64,000 bases of DNA from JBCAWW01 sp039024315 (GCA_039024315.1 JBCCQN010000014.1:7988-71987); one strand, 5' to 3'. Shown: positions 42,801 to 50,736, counted from the stretch's first letter. Translations and numbers: made by a program. Notes: a model not told the origin generated them from the sequence alone.

Positions 42801-44729
42801 TCTCAACAAGCAGGTGTTGGTACCCATACCATCGTTTATACCTATACCAATGCGAGCGGCTGTAGCGACTTCGCCCAACGTGATATTACGGTCTCACCAA
42901 GTCCTACAGTGAGTCTACAAAGCTTTAGTACGCTCTGTTTAGGAGCTAATCCCTTGAGTTTGAGCGGGGGTAGCCCCACGGGAGGAACGTTTAGCGGCGC
43001 TGGGGTTAGTAATGGTGTTTTCAATCCGCAACTAGCGGGTGTGGGTAGCCATACGATTACTTACACTTATACTGATGCCAATGGCTGTAGCGACTTCGCC
43101 CAACGCGATATCACGGTCTCATCAGGTCCTACAGTGAGCTTGCAAAGCTTCAGTACGCTTTGCTCAGGAGCCAATCCCTTAAACTTAAGTGGCGGAAGCC
43201 CCACGGGAGGAACGTTCAGCGGCGCTGGAGTGGTCAACGGCGTCTTCAATCCGCAGCTAGTAGGCGCTGGCACACATACGATTACTTACACTTACACGGA
43301 TGCTAATGGCTGCAGTGACTTTGCCCAACGCGATATCACGGTCTCATCAGGTCCTACAGTGAGCTTGCAAAGCTTTAGTACGCTTTGCTCAGGAGCCAAT
43401 CCTTTGAGCTTGAGCGGCGGAAGCCCCATGGGAGGAACGTTCAGCGGCGCTGGAGTGGTTAATGGCGTCTTCAATCCACAAATAGTAGGTGCTGGCACAC
43501 ATACGATCACTTACACTTACACAGATGCCAATGGCTGTAGTGGCTTCGCCCAACGCGATATCACGGTCTCATCAGGTCCTACAGTGAGTTTGCAGAGCTT
43601 CAGTACGCTTTGCTCAGGAGCCAACCCCTTGAGCTTAAGTGGCGGAAGCCCCACGGGAGGAACGTTCAGCGGAGCTGGAGTGGTCAATGGCGTCTTCAAT
43701 CCGCAAATAGTAGGCGCTGGTACACATACGATCACTTACACTTATACGGATGCTAATGGTTGTAGTGGCTTCGCCCAACGCGATATCACGGTCTCATCAG
43801 GTCCTACAGTGAGTCTGCAAAGCTTTAGTACACTTTGCTCAGGAGCCAATCCCTTGAGTTTGAGCGGGGGTAGCCCCATGGGAGGAACGTTCAGCGGCGC
43901 TGGAGTGGTCAATGGCGTCTTCAATCCACAAATAGTAGGTGCTGGCATACATACGATCACTTACACTTACACAGATGCCAATGGCTGTAGTGGCTTCGCC
44001 CAACGCGATATCACAGTCTCACCGAGCCCGAATGTAAGCTTGCAGAGTTTTAGCCCGCTTTGCTTAGACGCCAATCCCTTGAGCTTAAGTGGCGGAAGCC
44101 CCATGGGGGGAACGTTCAGCGGAGCTGGGGTTAGTAATGGTGTCTTTGATCCGCAAATGGCTGGCGCTGGCACACATACGATCACTTACACTTATACCGA
44201 TGCCAATGGTTGTAGTGATATCGCGACTGAAGATATCCTAGTCGAAGTGGCTCCCGCAATGCCAACTATCACAAGTAATGGCGATACGCTATTTGCAAGT
44301 GGCAATGGTATCTTCCAGTGGTATGAAGATGGGCAGTTAATTCCTAATGCCAATAGCGCCTTCTACGTGCCTCAATCAGGCAGCGCGAGCTTTCAAGTCG
44401 AACTGAGTTCGCTTAATGGCTGTGTATCAGAAATTTCAGACGCATTTTTCTTCCAGGCGACAGCTATTGAAAAGTTCAATGAGCTAGAAGTACGACTCTA
44501 CCCCAATCCTGCGCATGATCACTTTAGCTTAGCCTTTGCAAGTGCAAATAAGTTAGAGGGGGAATTGAGGCTCTACAATTACAAAGGTCAGGTAGTGGCG
44601 AAATGGGAAATGAGCCGAGAATTGGTACAGCGCTTTGAACTGCCGGAATCTCTGACCGCTGGTTACTATGTTTTGAAACTACATTCTAATCAGGTGCATT
44701 ATCAGCCAATCAAAATTCTTGTGAAATAA
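39840..44729 (+). CDS. Giant CARDB/PKD repeat adhesin with T9SS sorting domain
   Basis: A 1629-residue surface protein. The start at 39840 gives MKITTHHSLTLSQWIKSCFTLCLLGFMYLHSQAQ, a signal peptide; the earlier in-frame ATG adds a cysteine-containing tail without merit. Order of parts: an NHL/SMP-30-like propeller (about 36-360), a GGGGSGGGGS linker (363-372), four CARDB-type repeats of 123 residues (373-864), a PKD domain (about 865-945), seven 75-residue repeats (947-1471, each ending in HTITYTYTDANGCSDFAQ-like sequence), an Ig-like piece, and a type A sorting domain (about 1545-1629, VRLYPNPAHDHFSL). Expected on the cell surface via T9SS, probably for adhesion or gliding-type contacts. Downstream of the sigma/anti-sigma pair. 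Confidence 0.92.
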   Translation: MKITTHHSLTLSQWIKSCFTLCLLGFMYLHSQAQFTLFKSLQVPVGVETDNAGNILVSHDGTFNVAISRYAPNGAQLNFVPYGGFTTFDYFPSMARIPSTGFIIGLAPNGDVLSIDPSNPNPAFLFNCKQIGIDATNIYDLNAGSFGNLGGIIQPAFATYGDIAIYETSSNLYLFVSGLSVSHPFVARIQISKSSGNIVGAKVMASSLATTSPNNALPRGVAVNNNGLVLTTLSSPTIQAFDQAVGFDYDFDNNSPASDLPQVKIGGVDITSRGMCTGPNGDFYVSTGPIGSTLGGLGGSGVLVRINANQTQATGIASLGGAFVNSADVAITPNGNTLYMTIKNTSGAVYRLNESSMTTINVGGGGSGGGGSPNLTPISDNINLNGSALTVNVTVENDGTASAGASTLEFFASTNTIISNADVSLGTVSVGSLAPSANSPEVFTVDLCNISGLNAGSNYYIGYIIDNNNDVSESDESDNDSYFSPAISFNCSSSQANLSTLSDNLAVNGSVITANVTVGNTGGAVAASSTLEFFASTNTIISNADVSLGTVSVGSLAPSANSPEVFTVDLCNISGLNAGSNYYIGYIIDNNNDVSESDESDNNSYFSPSISFNCSSSQANLSPLSDNLAVNGSVITVNVTVGNTGGAVAASSTLEFFASTNTIISNADVSLGTVSVGSLAPSANSPEVFTVDLCNISGLNTGTSYYIGYIIDNNNDVSESDESDNDSYFSPSLNFNCTASQANLTTGTDNLSVNGSSITIDVTLLNNGVSNAASSTIEFFASTNSYISTLDESLGSLTVPTIAPGSNSFQTITVDLCSISGLTPGTAYYIGYLIDVNNDILESDEADNRVAFPNPITYTCASPPLAGFTVNNTTVCVGDPITFNNLSTNASSYLWSFPGGSPSSSTQTSPTVTYNSPGTYSVSLQATGAGGTDNVTQNSYITIVANPTVSLQSFSTLCQDANPLTLSGGNPSGGTFSGPGVSNGLFNSQQAGVGTHTIVYTYTNASGCSDFAQRDITVSPSPTVSLQSFSTLCLGANPLSLSGGSPTGGTFSGAGVSNGVFNPQLAGVGSHTITYTYTDANGCSDFAQRDITVSSGPTVSLQSFSTLCSGANPLNLSGGSPTGGTFSGAGVVNGVFNPQLVGAGTHTITYTYTDANGCSDFAQRDITVSSGPTVSLQSFSTLCSGANPLSLSGGSPMGGTFSGAGVVNGVFNPQIVGAGTHTITYTYTDANGCSGFAQRDITVSSGPTVSLQSFSTLCSGANPLSLSGGSPTGGTFSGAGVVNGVFNPQIVGAGTHTITYTYTDANGCSGFAQRDITVSSGPTVSLQSFSTLCSGANPLSLSGGSPMGGTFSGAGVVNGVFNPQIVGAGIHTITYTYTDANGCSGFAQRDITVSPSPNVSLQSFSPLCLDANPLSLSGGSPMGGTFSGAGVSNGVFDPQMAGAGTHTITYTYTDANGCSDIATEDILVEVAPAMPTITSNGDTLFASGNGIFQWYEDGQLIPNANSAFYVPQSGSASFQVELSSLNGCVSEISDAFFFQATAIEKFNELEVRLYPNPAHDHFSLAFASANKLEGELRLYNYKGQVVAKWEMSRELVQRFELPESLTAGYYVLKLHSNQVHYQPIKILVK
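40956..42431 (+). repeat. Four tandem 369-bp repeats (CARDB units)
   Basis: Units begin near 40956, 41325, 41694 and 42063. The first three are nearly identical in DNA over most of their length (for example the segment coding FFASTNTIISNADVSLGTVS), while the fourth is clearly diverged. Each encodes one CARDB-like adhesion fold with a DNNNDVSESDESDN acidic turn that could bind calcium. Confidence 0.93.
42678..44252 (+). repeat. Seven tandem 225-bp repeats
   Basis: Units of exactly 75 codons starting at 42678, 42903, 43128, 43353, 43578, 43803 and 44028. Units 3 to 6 are almost identical in DNA; the first and last have diverged. Each carries SLQSFSTLC, GGTFSGAGV and ITYTYTDANGC, with two cysteines. 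Confidence 0.95.
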
Positions 44730-44736
44730 GCAATTA

Positions 44737-44788
44737 AAGGTGTTAGCGGCTTACAGGCAAGGCTCAGTCTCTGAGCCGCTGGCACCTT
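44737..44788 (+). other. Long intergenic stem with a mutually exclusive inner hairpin
   Basis: Outer arms AAGGTGTTAGCGGCT (44737-44751) and AGCCGCTGGCACCTT (44774-44788) pair over 15 positions including two G-U pairs. Inside, GGCTCAG-TCT-CTGAGCC (44761-44777) forms a second perfect stem that shares bases with the right outer arm, so only one can form. No U-tract follows. It sits 8 bases after the adhesin stop and 48 bases before the next start. Confidence 0.6.
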
Positions 44789-44835
44789 ATTGCCCAATCC
44801 ATCCCTAGTTTTTTCATCTTTAAACAAGCAAAATC

Positions 44836-45828
44836 ATGTATAATCAAGCTGCATCCACCTTTCTCAATAGTGTGATTGACTACAGAGAGATTGCGCAAGC
44901 GATCGAAGCGGATAAAAGCGCCTTAGGCTATGAAATAAGACGGAAAATCCGTTTTGCCTTAATGGATTTGGAACCTTCGACTTGCCTTTCTTTTCGATTG
45001 GTCAAAAACGGTACCTTCAAAAGAGAAGTCCAGCTGAGTGCCAGTTTGGAGTACGCACAGGTATTGATTGCCTATATGCGTGAGGACAAATATGAGGGTT
45101 ATGCTATCGAAAGCAGCGTAACTCCTGTAGTGCTAAAAGCTACGGAGCAGGCCATAGTTGGATTCTATTCTGGGGAAGAGGTACAGGAAAAGATTTCTGA
45201 GGGGATTTCTAATCAAATCAGGCAGAGTCGAATTATCAAAGATATCCTTGCCAAGGATATTAAGGCTAATCAGACTTGGCTCAAGCACGAAATTAAGACC
45301 TTGTTGGCCGATGAATCTGCCTCTTCGATTGCAGGACGGATGATCGATTCGGTCTCAGATAGTATCGTTTCTTTTCTTTCTTCGACTATGGGACAAAATC
45401 TCATGGCCGCGATAGGAAAATTTATGGCCACTGGGATGGGTAAAATTCTCATGCAGCAGATTGGGATTGTGGTAGCCAAGGCGCTTGCTTCGGGAGTCTT
45501 AAAGTCAGTGATTTTGATGGCGATCAAGAAAATCGGCGTGGGCATACTTATCAAAACGGTAGTAGGGAAAGCGATCATCGCGCTGCTAGCGCTAGTCGGT
45601 ATAACGGGAATACCACTAGCCTGGATTATCATTCCGATTATCGCTGGTGTATTGATCTATGAGTACAATAGTTTCCCCGAAAAATTGGCCGAGAAAATTC
45701 CTAATAGTGTAGCCGCTAATATCAATTCCAATTTTGAATCCTTAAACAATACTGTGGTCGAAGAGATCGTCAGTGTGATTACGGGAGACTTAGTGGGGCA
45801 CTTGACAAAGGTGAGAAAATTTGAGTAG
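44836..45828 (+). CDS. Hydrophobic membrane-associated protein, unknown family
   Basis: A 330-residue protein I do not recognise. The N-terminal 90 residues look globular (EIRRKIRFALMDLEPSTCLSFRLV), residues 95-170 are helical and amphipathic (EKISEGISNQIRQSRIIKDIL), and residues about 175-275 are a run of glycine-rich hydrophobic or amphipathic helices ending IIALLALVGITGIPLAWIIIPIIAGVLIYEY, a likely membrane insertion. A soluble helix follows. There is no signal peptide, so it is probably cytoplasmic or inserted from the inside. It precedes the FtsZ-like gene by 117 bp, with an AGCGTTC palindrome in between. By analogy it could anchor that polymer to a membrane; this is inference only. A pore-forming role is an alternative. 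Confidence 0.6.
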   Translation: MYNQAASTFLNSVIDYREIAQAIEADKSALGYEIRRKIRFALMDLEPSTCLSFRLVKNGTFKREVQLSASLEYAQVLIAYMREDKYEGYAIESSVTPVVLKATEQAIVGFYSGEEVQEKISEGISNQIRQSRIIKDILAKDIKANQTWLKHEIKTLLADESASSIAGRMIDSVSDSIVSFLSSTMGQNLMAAIGKFMATGMGKILMQQIGIVVAKALASGVLKSVILMAIKKIGVGILIKTVVGKAIIALLALVGITGIPLAWIIIPIIAGVLIYEYNSFPEKLAEKIPNSVAANINSNFESLNNTVVEEIVSVITGDLVGHLTKVRKFE

Positions 45829-45879
45829 CGGCCTGCCGGATCTCTTCTGTATTCCTTTAGCTTTTTATTGGTAGAGAAA

Positions 45880-45902
45880 AGCGTTCTGCGCAGCAGAACG
45901 CT
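45880..45902. repeat. Complete palindromic AGCGTTC repeat
   Basis: The most perfect copy of the family: arms AGCGTTCTGC / GCAGAACGCT with a GCA centre. It lies between the hydrophobic-protein gene and the FtsZ-like gene, and an in-frame ATG upstream of it (45868) would translate it, which is one reason the FtsZ-like start is placed later. Confidence 0.85.
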
Positions 45903-45945
45903 CACCTCTAGAGTACGACAAAACATTTCTAAAAAACACAAAAAA

Positions 45946-47913
45946 ATGGACCCAAACTTTGTAACAAATTACTTCCTGGGGAGAATATTTGATAAAACAG
46001 GCGAAATATTAAAACCCAAAGTTGAAGCTTATTTAGAGCTAATTAAGCCCTATTTGATCGAAAAAAGTGAACGACAGCAATCTTCCTGCTTGATTGGTTT
46101 TGGAAGATGTGGCGGCAACATCTGCGAATACGTGCAAGAAAAAATAGATGAGGCTATTTCGCAGGAAGGCGAGGGAAATCGAAACCGATTGAGCCGGCTC
46201 TTAAGCGCTCAAAATCTCAGACCCCTATCTGTCAATCCGCTGATTTTTACGGTTGACTTAGATATGCATGCTTTCAACGAAAAATCTTTAATAGGGGAAA
46301 GGAATTCCCGTTTCAACCCGATTGAATTGGAATCAAAAGGAGGGGCTGGACACCTGCAAGTTTCAGGAGAGCATCAAGCCTACAAGTATTTGTCTGTTGC
46401 CCCTGAGACTATCAATTCTAAGAACTGGCAAAACTTTTTTACTTTTTTGGTCAACACTGCAGGATTGAAGATCAATCCCACCAAGATGTACTTTTACATA
46501 TTTAGCAGTGGAGGCGGTACTGGGTCAGGGATGTCATCAGTATTTGGCCGTGCCCAAAAATATGCTATATCGGAGCGAATCAGGGAAGCGAGCAAGACTA
46601 ATAATATAAAGCTGAGAGAATCTTTAAAAGATGATAAAGTCGGGCTAGTGGATGCTCCTCCCTTTTCTCATTCGCTCTGTGTATTGCCTAATATCCCCAA
46701 TAAGCTCAAGTTGCACAATCACATATTTTTGAACACAGGGAGGCTACTCTGTCGCCTACTCTCCAATTTGTATCTGGAAAACCATCCTCAGTCAAGTCCT
46801 CCCTCCGCCAAGGGTGTCAGGTCCAATGCTTTTCCCTGGAACTGCATGACTTTGATCTCTAACTACAGCTTTGCTCAACAGCTAGAGGGAGAATCTTTGG
46901 AACCTTCGGTCAGCATCGGGAAGTTTGAAAAAATTACCAATGACTTTGTCGCGCAGCAAATTCAGAACCTACTGCTTGCCCAAATCGATCCTAAAGAGGT
47001 CAGCAAAAAAGACTGGGAAAAGTATGGGATAGGCCGGAGTGAGATCATCAAGCTTGATCCTGCCGACCTGCGGACCAACTTGTGGGGGCTAAATATGGTG
47101 GCTTACAATGAGAAGAGTACTAAAGAGGCCAAAAAGCATCCGATATCTCAATTATTTCTTGATTCTTTACAGCCACCCAGTATCAGTGCAGGAGCGAGCA
47201 AAGATGCCCCCATCGTGAGAGGCTTGAGCCTCATGCCCATCAAAGCAGAGAAATATAGAGGCATATTTGAGGTTGAATCGATTGAGAAGAGGATTAAAGC
47301 CTTAGCAAAAATTCCCGCATTTCGAAGAGCAACCAGCATATTGACCGTGATTTCTTTGCCTTCAGAGGATTTTAAAGCCGAAGAAAGGGACTTTACCAAG
47401 CTGAAAAAGTACAATACTCAAATTTTTGAAAATGCCAAGTCTCGGCGCTACGCGATCATCCTTTCTCCTCGGAATGAAATGAACATTACCACTTTTATTT
47501 GTGGCAGTGCGGTATGTCTTAGTCAGGAGATCCTGATGCACTTATCCAACTACCTCTCAAGGGTATTTAATGATAAATCGATCTCTGGACAGGCATTGGA
47601 AAAACTGTTTTACAGCTTTATCAACCCTTGTTTAGACTTGACTAAGGAAGAGCGACTGGAAAAGTTGAATCAATTCGCCTCGCATCTTCTAGAGCAAGAG
47701 GACCTGCAGGTTTATACCACTTTACCGATGGACAAGTTTAAGGAAGAAGAGGAAGGGCTCTATGCCATTTCGGATCCCAAAGGAAGGCTAAAAATCGACG
47801 AATTAGCAGTAAGAAAAGAGGAGGTGCTCAACGCTCTCACTGAAATAATCGAGATCATGGATCATGAGATTGAGCAAAATGTTCCCTTTGAACTTGAACC
47901 TGTTTTGTACTAA
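45946..47913 (+). CDS. Divergent FtsZ/tubulin-like GTPase
   Basis: A 655-residue protein with tubulin/FtsZ superfamily motifs: a T1-like glycine loop IGFGRCGGNICEYV (50-63), the tubulin signature SSGGGTGSGMSS (GGGTGSG at 189-195), and a T7-like catalytic loop KLDPADLRTN (369-378) that aligns with FtsZ NxDxxD, keeping both aspartates (371 and 374) but with lysine for asparagine. Spacing between motifs is much larger than in FtsZ, and about 270 further residues follow. It is not a cell-division ftsZ: length, context (no ftsA, ftsQ or mur genes) and sequence differ. Start at MDPNF (45946), after an A-rich stretch. Expected to bind GTP and polymerise; flanked by a hydrophobic protein and a lipoprotein. 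Tubulin_2-like or FtsZ-like-1/2 membership is possible. Confidence 0.82.
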   Translation: MDPNFVTNYFLGRIFDKTGEILKPKVEAYLELIKPYLIEKSERQQSSCLIGFGRCGGNICEYVQEKIDEAISQEGEGNRNRLSRLLSAQNLRPLSVNPLIFTVDLDMHAFNEKSLIGERNSRFNPIELESKGGAGHLQVSGEHQAYKYLSVAPETINSKNWQNFFTFLVNTAGLKINPTKMYFYIFSSGGGTGSGMSSVFGRAQKYAISERIREASKTNNIKLRESLKDDKVGLVDAPPFSHSLCVLPNIPNKLKLHNHIFLNTGRLLCRLLSNLYLENHPQSSPPSAKGVRSNAFPWNCMTLISNYSFAQQLEGESLEPSVSIGKFEKITNDFVAQQIQNLLLAQIDPKEVSKKDWEKYGIGRSEIIKLDPADLRTNLWGLNMVAYNEKSTKEAKKHPISQLFLDSLQPPSISAGASKDAPIVRGLSLMPIKAEKYRGIFEVESIEKRIKALAKIPAFRRATSILTVISLPSEDFKAEERDFTKLKKYNTQIFENAKSRRYAIILSPRNEMNITTFICGSAVCLSQEILMHLSNYLSRVFNDKSISGQALEKLFYSFINPCLDLTKEERLEKLNQFASHLLEQEDLQVYTTLPMDKFKEEEEGLYAISDPKGRLKIDELAVRKEEVLNALTEIIEIMDHEIEQNVPFELEPVLY

Positions 47914-47961
47914 GGGATTGATACTCCCTCTGATAATCCATCAATATTAATCAACGAAATC

Positions 47962-49200
47962 ATGAAAAAAAGCATATTAATCATATCCGTTATTTGTGCC
48001 CTGTCATTTACGATTTCTTGCCGACAAGCCGGTAAGCAAGCCGCTAAAGTGGTGCTGCCCAAAATCACCAAGTTCCTCAGAGCCAAGCCAATGGTCTTTG
48101 GTGGGAAGATTTCCAAAAAACTCTTCGGTTCAAAAAGTGTAAAAGAGGCATCCAACTATGTATCCAGCCATACCAATTATCAATTGCAATACGTCCAAGC
48201 TGGAAAACTCGCCCAATATAGTGGAGATGTAGGCAAGGTCTTGAGTGAGATTTCTTACCACTTTGACGATGTCATTCAGACCGTCAGTCATAGTGCCAGC
48301 CTCAAGGTACTCAAGGAGGATCGAAGCATCCGTGCTCATGTGCTCAAATACATCAAAGGGATTAAGCTTAAAGATGTGCGCTATGCAGTTGACCTAAACG
48401 GGAATGTTGAATTCATTATTCCCAAAGGCAGAGGCGAGCTAAAAGGTTGTGTCAATCTGTTCAAAATGATTAGGCAGACCGCAGTATATGCGGGAGGTAT
48501 AGGCGGGGCCTATCTGGCAGGAGCTTCCCAAGATGAGGAAGAGGAGCAAATCCTTGAGGACTTGGAAGAAATAAATGAAATTTTAGAAAATGATCGAATA
48601 AGTGAAGTAGGGCCGGTTTTTACTCGCTTCAAGAACGATTCTTTTGAAAAGGATGCTTCTGAGGAAAATAAGGTTCCTTCAGACTGGCAAGCTAATTTAG
48701 ACCTAGGCTGGAAAAGGTTGCCAGATATCCATGACCATGATAGTGAAATCGCGGAAGTAGAAATTGAATCTAGCTATGGAGAGAAATGCGTTGGCTTACT
48801 CGCTCATCCGCAGGGAAAAGTCGAATACATCGCCCAAGAACTAACGCAGTCACTTAAACCTAAGCAATACTACAGGATAGAGTTTTCTGCTTGCTATTCT
48901 GAAAATTACTTGTACCAGATTGACAATCAGCATGTAAAAACTGATTATGGACATCCATTAGGGCTTTATCTCTTAGGATTGCGGAAAGACAATGGACAGG
49001 TTGATATCTTGACCCAAAGTCCTTCCGTAGATCGCAAGGAATGGGGTAAGTATACTTTCTTTTTTCAAGCGCAAACGGAGTATGTTGCCCTCGCTTTTTC
49101 ACCCTTCTTTCCCGATGTCAAGTGGGGCTATGGCAATGTGCTGATAGATAAAATATCGCCTGTCTTTCTTGCCGAAGGGGTGGAAGTGATCTCCCTTTAA
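47962..49200 (+). CDS. Lipoprotein with C-terminal jelly-roll-like domain
   Basis: A 412-residue predicted lipoprotein: MKKSILIISVICALSFTISC gives a hydrophobic signal and a lipobox-like cysteine at 20. Residues about 22-190 are of unknown fold. A glycine-rich hydrophobic stretch (YAGGIGGAYLAGA) is followed by a strongly acidic coiled segment (EEEEQILEDLEEINEILEND). The C-terminal 170 residues (VPSDWQANLDLGW ... YIAQELTQSLKPKQYYRIEFSACYSENY ... FSPFFPDVKWGYGNVLIDKISP) resemble the galactose-binding-like jelly rolls found at the front of many Bacteroidota OmpA-type proteins. It starts 48 bp after the FtsZ-like gene on the same strand, and a strong terminator follows, so it closes the cassette. 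Confidence 0.7.
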   Translation: MKKSILIISVICALSFTISCRQAGKQAAKVVLPKITKFLRAKPMVFGGKISKKLFGSKSVKEASNYVSSHTNYQLQYVQAGKLAQYSGDVGKVLSEISYHFDDVIQTVSHSASLKVLKEDRSIRAHVLKYIKGIKLKDVRYAVDLNGNVEFIIPKGRGELKGCVNLFKMIRQTAVYAGGIGGAYLAGASQDEEEEQILEDLEEINEILENDRISEVGPVFTRFKNDSFEKDASEENKVPSDWQANLDLGWKRLPDIHDHDSEIAEVEIESSYGEKCVGLLAHPQGKVEYIAQELTQSLKPKQYYRIEFSACYSENYLYQIDNQHVKTDYGHPLGLYLLGLRKDNGQVDILTQSPSVDRKEWGKYTFFFQAQTEYVALAFSPFFPDVKWGYGNVLIDKISPVFLAEGVEVISL

Positions 49201-49208
49201 GACAAAAA

Positions 49209-49233
49209 AAGAGCCGCAGATCATGCGGCTCTT
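49209..49233. terminator. Bidirectional intrinsic terminator
   Basis: Stem AAGAGCCGCA / TGCGGCTCTT, loop GATCA, with CTTATATTT on the right and seven A residues on the left (T-run on the minus strand). It ends both the FtsZ-like cassette (plus) and the NDH-2 gene (minus). Confidence 0.88.
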
Positions 49234-49249
49234 CTTATATTTCTGATCG

Positions 49250-50557
49250 CTAAGCGAACTCTTTTTTCTTCTTTGTTTTACGACTCTTAAAGGGCCGTAT
49301 AATCACGCGTGTTCCCTTGTCGTAGGTAAAATAACTCCAGACCCAGTTAACGAAGACGACGAGTTTGTTGCGGAAGCCGATCATGTAAAGGAGGTGAACA
49401 AACATCCACGCCAACCATGCGACAAAGCCATTCATATGGAGCTTGCGGAAGTCCACAACTGCTTTGTTACGTCCGATAGTGGCCATGCTACCTTTATCAT
49501 AGTAGGTAAATTCGACTAAGTCATCTTCACCTTTTAGCATCTTTGCTAGGTTGAGGCCAAGGTGTTCTCCCTGCTGGATCGCGCCAGGTGCTACCTGAGG
49601 ATGGCCGTTAGGATATTCCTCCGTACGCATTAAGGCGAGGTCCCCAATCACATATACATCCTCAAAGCCAAAGGCTTTATTGTAGCGATCCACTTCGATG
49701 CGTTGGCCTCCGGCGAGCTTGGCGTCCTCAAGCCCATTGATCAAATTTCCTTTGATACCCGCAGCCCAGATGACGGTGCTAGCTTCAAAGGTTTTGCCTT
49801 TATCAGTTTGAATGATATCGCCTTCGTACTCGGTTACTCTATTTTCTAGCCATATATGGACACCCAGCTTTTCAAGCGAACGCTTAGCATCATCAGAAGA
49901 TTTCTCTGACATACCGCTCAACAATTGCGAACTGGCTTCGATCAAGTGGATCTCCATCATCCTTAAGTCTAGCTCCGGATAATCGCTGGGGAGTACATGG
50001 CGCTTGAGCTCAGCTAAAGCACCTGCAGTCTCTACTCCGGTAGGACCACCGCCTACAACTACAAACTTAAGTAAGGTGTCCTTGCGGGCGAGATCATTGG
50101 TCTGCAGTGCCATTTCAAAGTTTTGCAAGATCAAACTTCGAAGGTCTAGGGCCTCTGGGATGCTTTTCATCCCCACAGAAAGGTCCTCGACGTCTTGCAT
50201 GCCAAAGAAATTGGTTGAACTACCCGTAGCTAAGACGAGATAATCGTAGTTGACCTCGCCGATAGAGGTATATACTGTTTTCAGTCCAGGATCGATGCGC
50301 TCGACCTCAGCCATACGAAAGAATAAATTGTCCTGCGTACCAAACATTTTACGCAAGGGGAAAGCAATGGAATCTGGCTCCAAACCACCAGTCGCCACCT
50401 GATAGAGCAGAGGCTGGAAAGTATGGTAGTTATTACGGTCCAACATGACCACCTGCATAGGCAGATTGCGTAGCTTTTTTGCCAAGGTGATACCTCCAAA
50501 TCCTCCGCCAATGATGACCAAACGAGGAAGGTTGGTTTTTGGGAGGGAAGCTTTCAT
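49250..50557 (-). CDS. ndh: Type II NADH:quinone oxidoreductase
   Basis: A 435-residue flavoprotein of the NDH-2 family, which oxidises NADH and reduces quinone at the inner face of the cytoplasmic membrane without proton pumping. FAD-binding motif VIIGGGFGGITLAKKL (about 13-28), YHTFQPLLYQVATGGLEP, NADH-binding VVVGGGPTGVETAGALAEL, and the second FAD contact DVYVIGDLA. The C-terminal region (WLAWMFVHLLYMIGFRNKLVVFVNWVWSYF) is the hydrophobic membrane anchor, followed by a basic KSRKTKKKK tail. Length is typical. It shares a 214-bp upstream region with the divergently read reductase gene. Confidence 0.93.
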   Translation of the reverse strand: MKASLPKTNLPRLVIIGGGFGGITLAKKLRNLPMQVVMLDRNNYHTFQPLLYQVATGGLEPDSIAFPLRKMFGTQDNLFFRMAEVERIDPGLKTVYTSIGEVNYDYLVLATGSSTNFFGMQDVEDLSVGMKSIPEALDLRSLILQNFEMALQTNDLARKDTLLKFVVVGGGPTGVETAGALAELKRHVLPSDYPELDLRMMEIHLIEASSQLLSGMSEKSSDDAKRSLEKLGVHIWLENRVTEYEGDIIQTDKGKTFEASTVIWAAGIKGNLINGLEDAKLAGGQRIEVDRYNKAFGFEDVYVIGDLALMRTEEYPNGHPQVAPGAIQQGEHLGLNLAKMLKGEDDLVEFTYYDKGSMATIGRNKAVVDFRKLHMNGFVAWLAWMFVHLLYMIGFRNKLVVFVNWVWSYFTYDKGTRVIIRPFKSRKTKKKKEFA

Positions 50558-50736
50558 ATATATTGAAATTAGTAGGTCAAAAAATAAATTAGTGTCTATA
50601 GTAAACTGCTCATTTTGAGGCAGATTGATGAAAGTCCTACAACATAAGAACCTAAATCATTGCACTTATCTAAGATACGATTATTGATGAGATTCGTTGA
50701 CAAAAACTAAGGTTTTTATGCCCTGTTTTCTATCCG

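Noticed and set aside
40886..44185. A series of similar minus-strand frames of 68-99 residues
   Set aside because: They repeat with periods of 369 and 225 bases and are the antisense shadows of the adhesin repeats, not a gene family.
42678..44252. CRISPR-like array (regular repeats)
   Set aside because: Units are 225 bp, continuous with no spacers, and translate in frame as protein repeats.
45868..45945. 26-residue N-terminal extension of the FtsZ-like protein
   Set aside because: It translates the AGCGTTC palindrome and is rich in Arg/Lys/Ser without family resemblance; MDPNF at 45946 follows an A-rich translation start and fits better.
45946..47913. Calling the tubulin-like gene ftsZ
   Set aside because: Length, motif spacing and neighbourhood are wrong for cell-division FtsZ; the motifs only place it in the superfamily.
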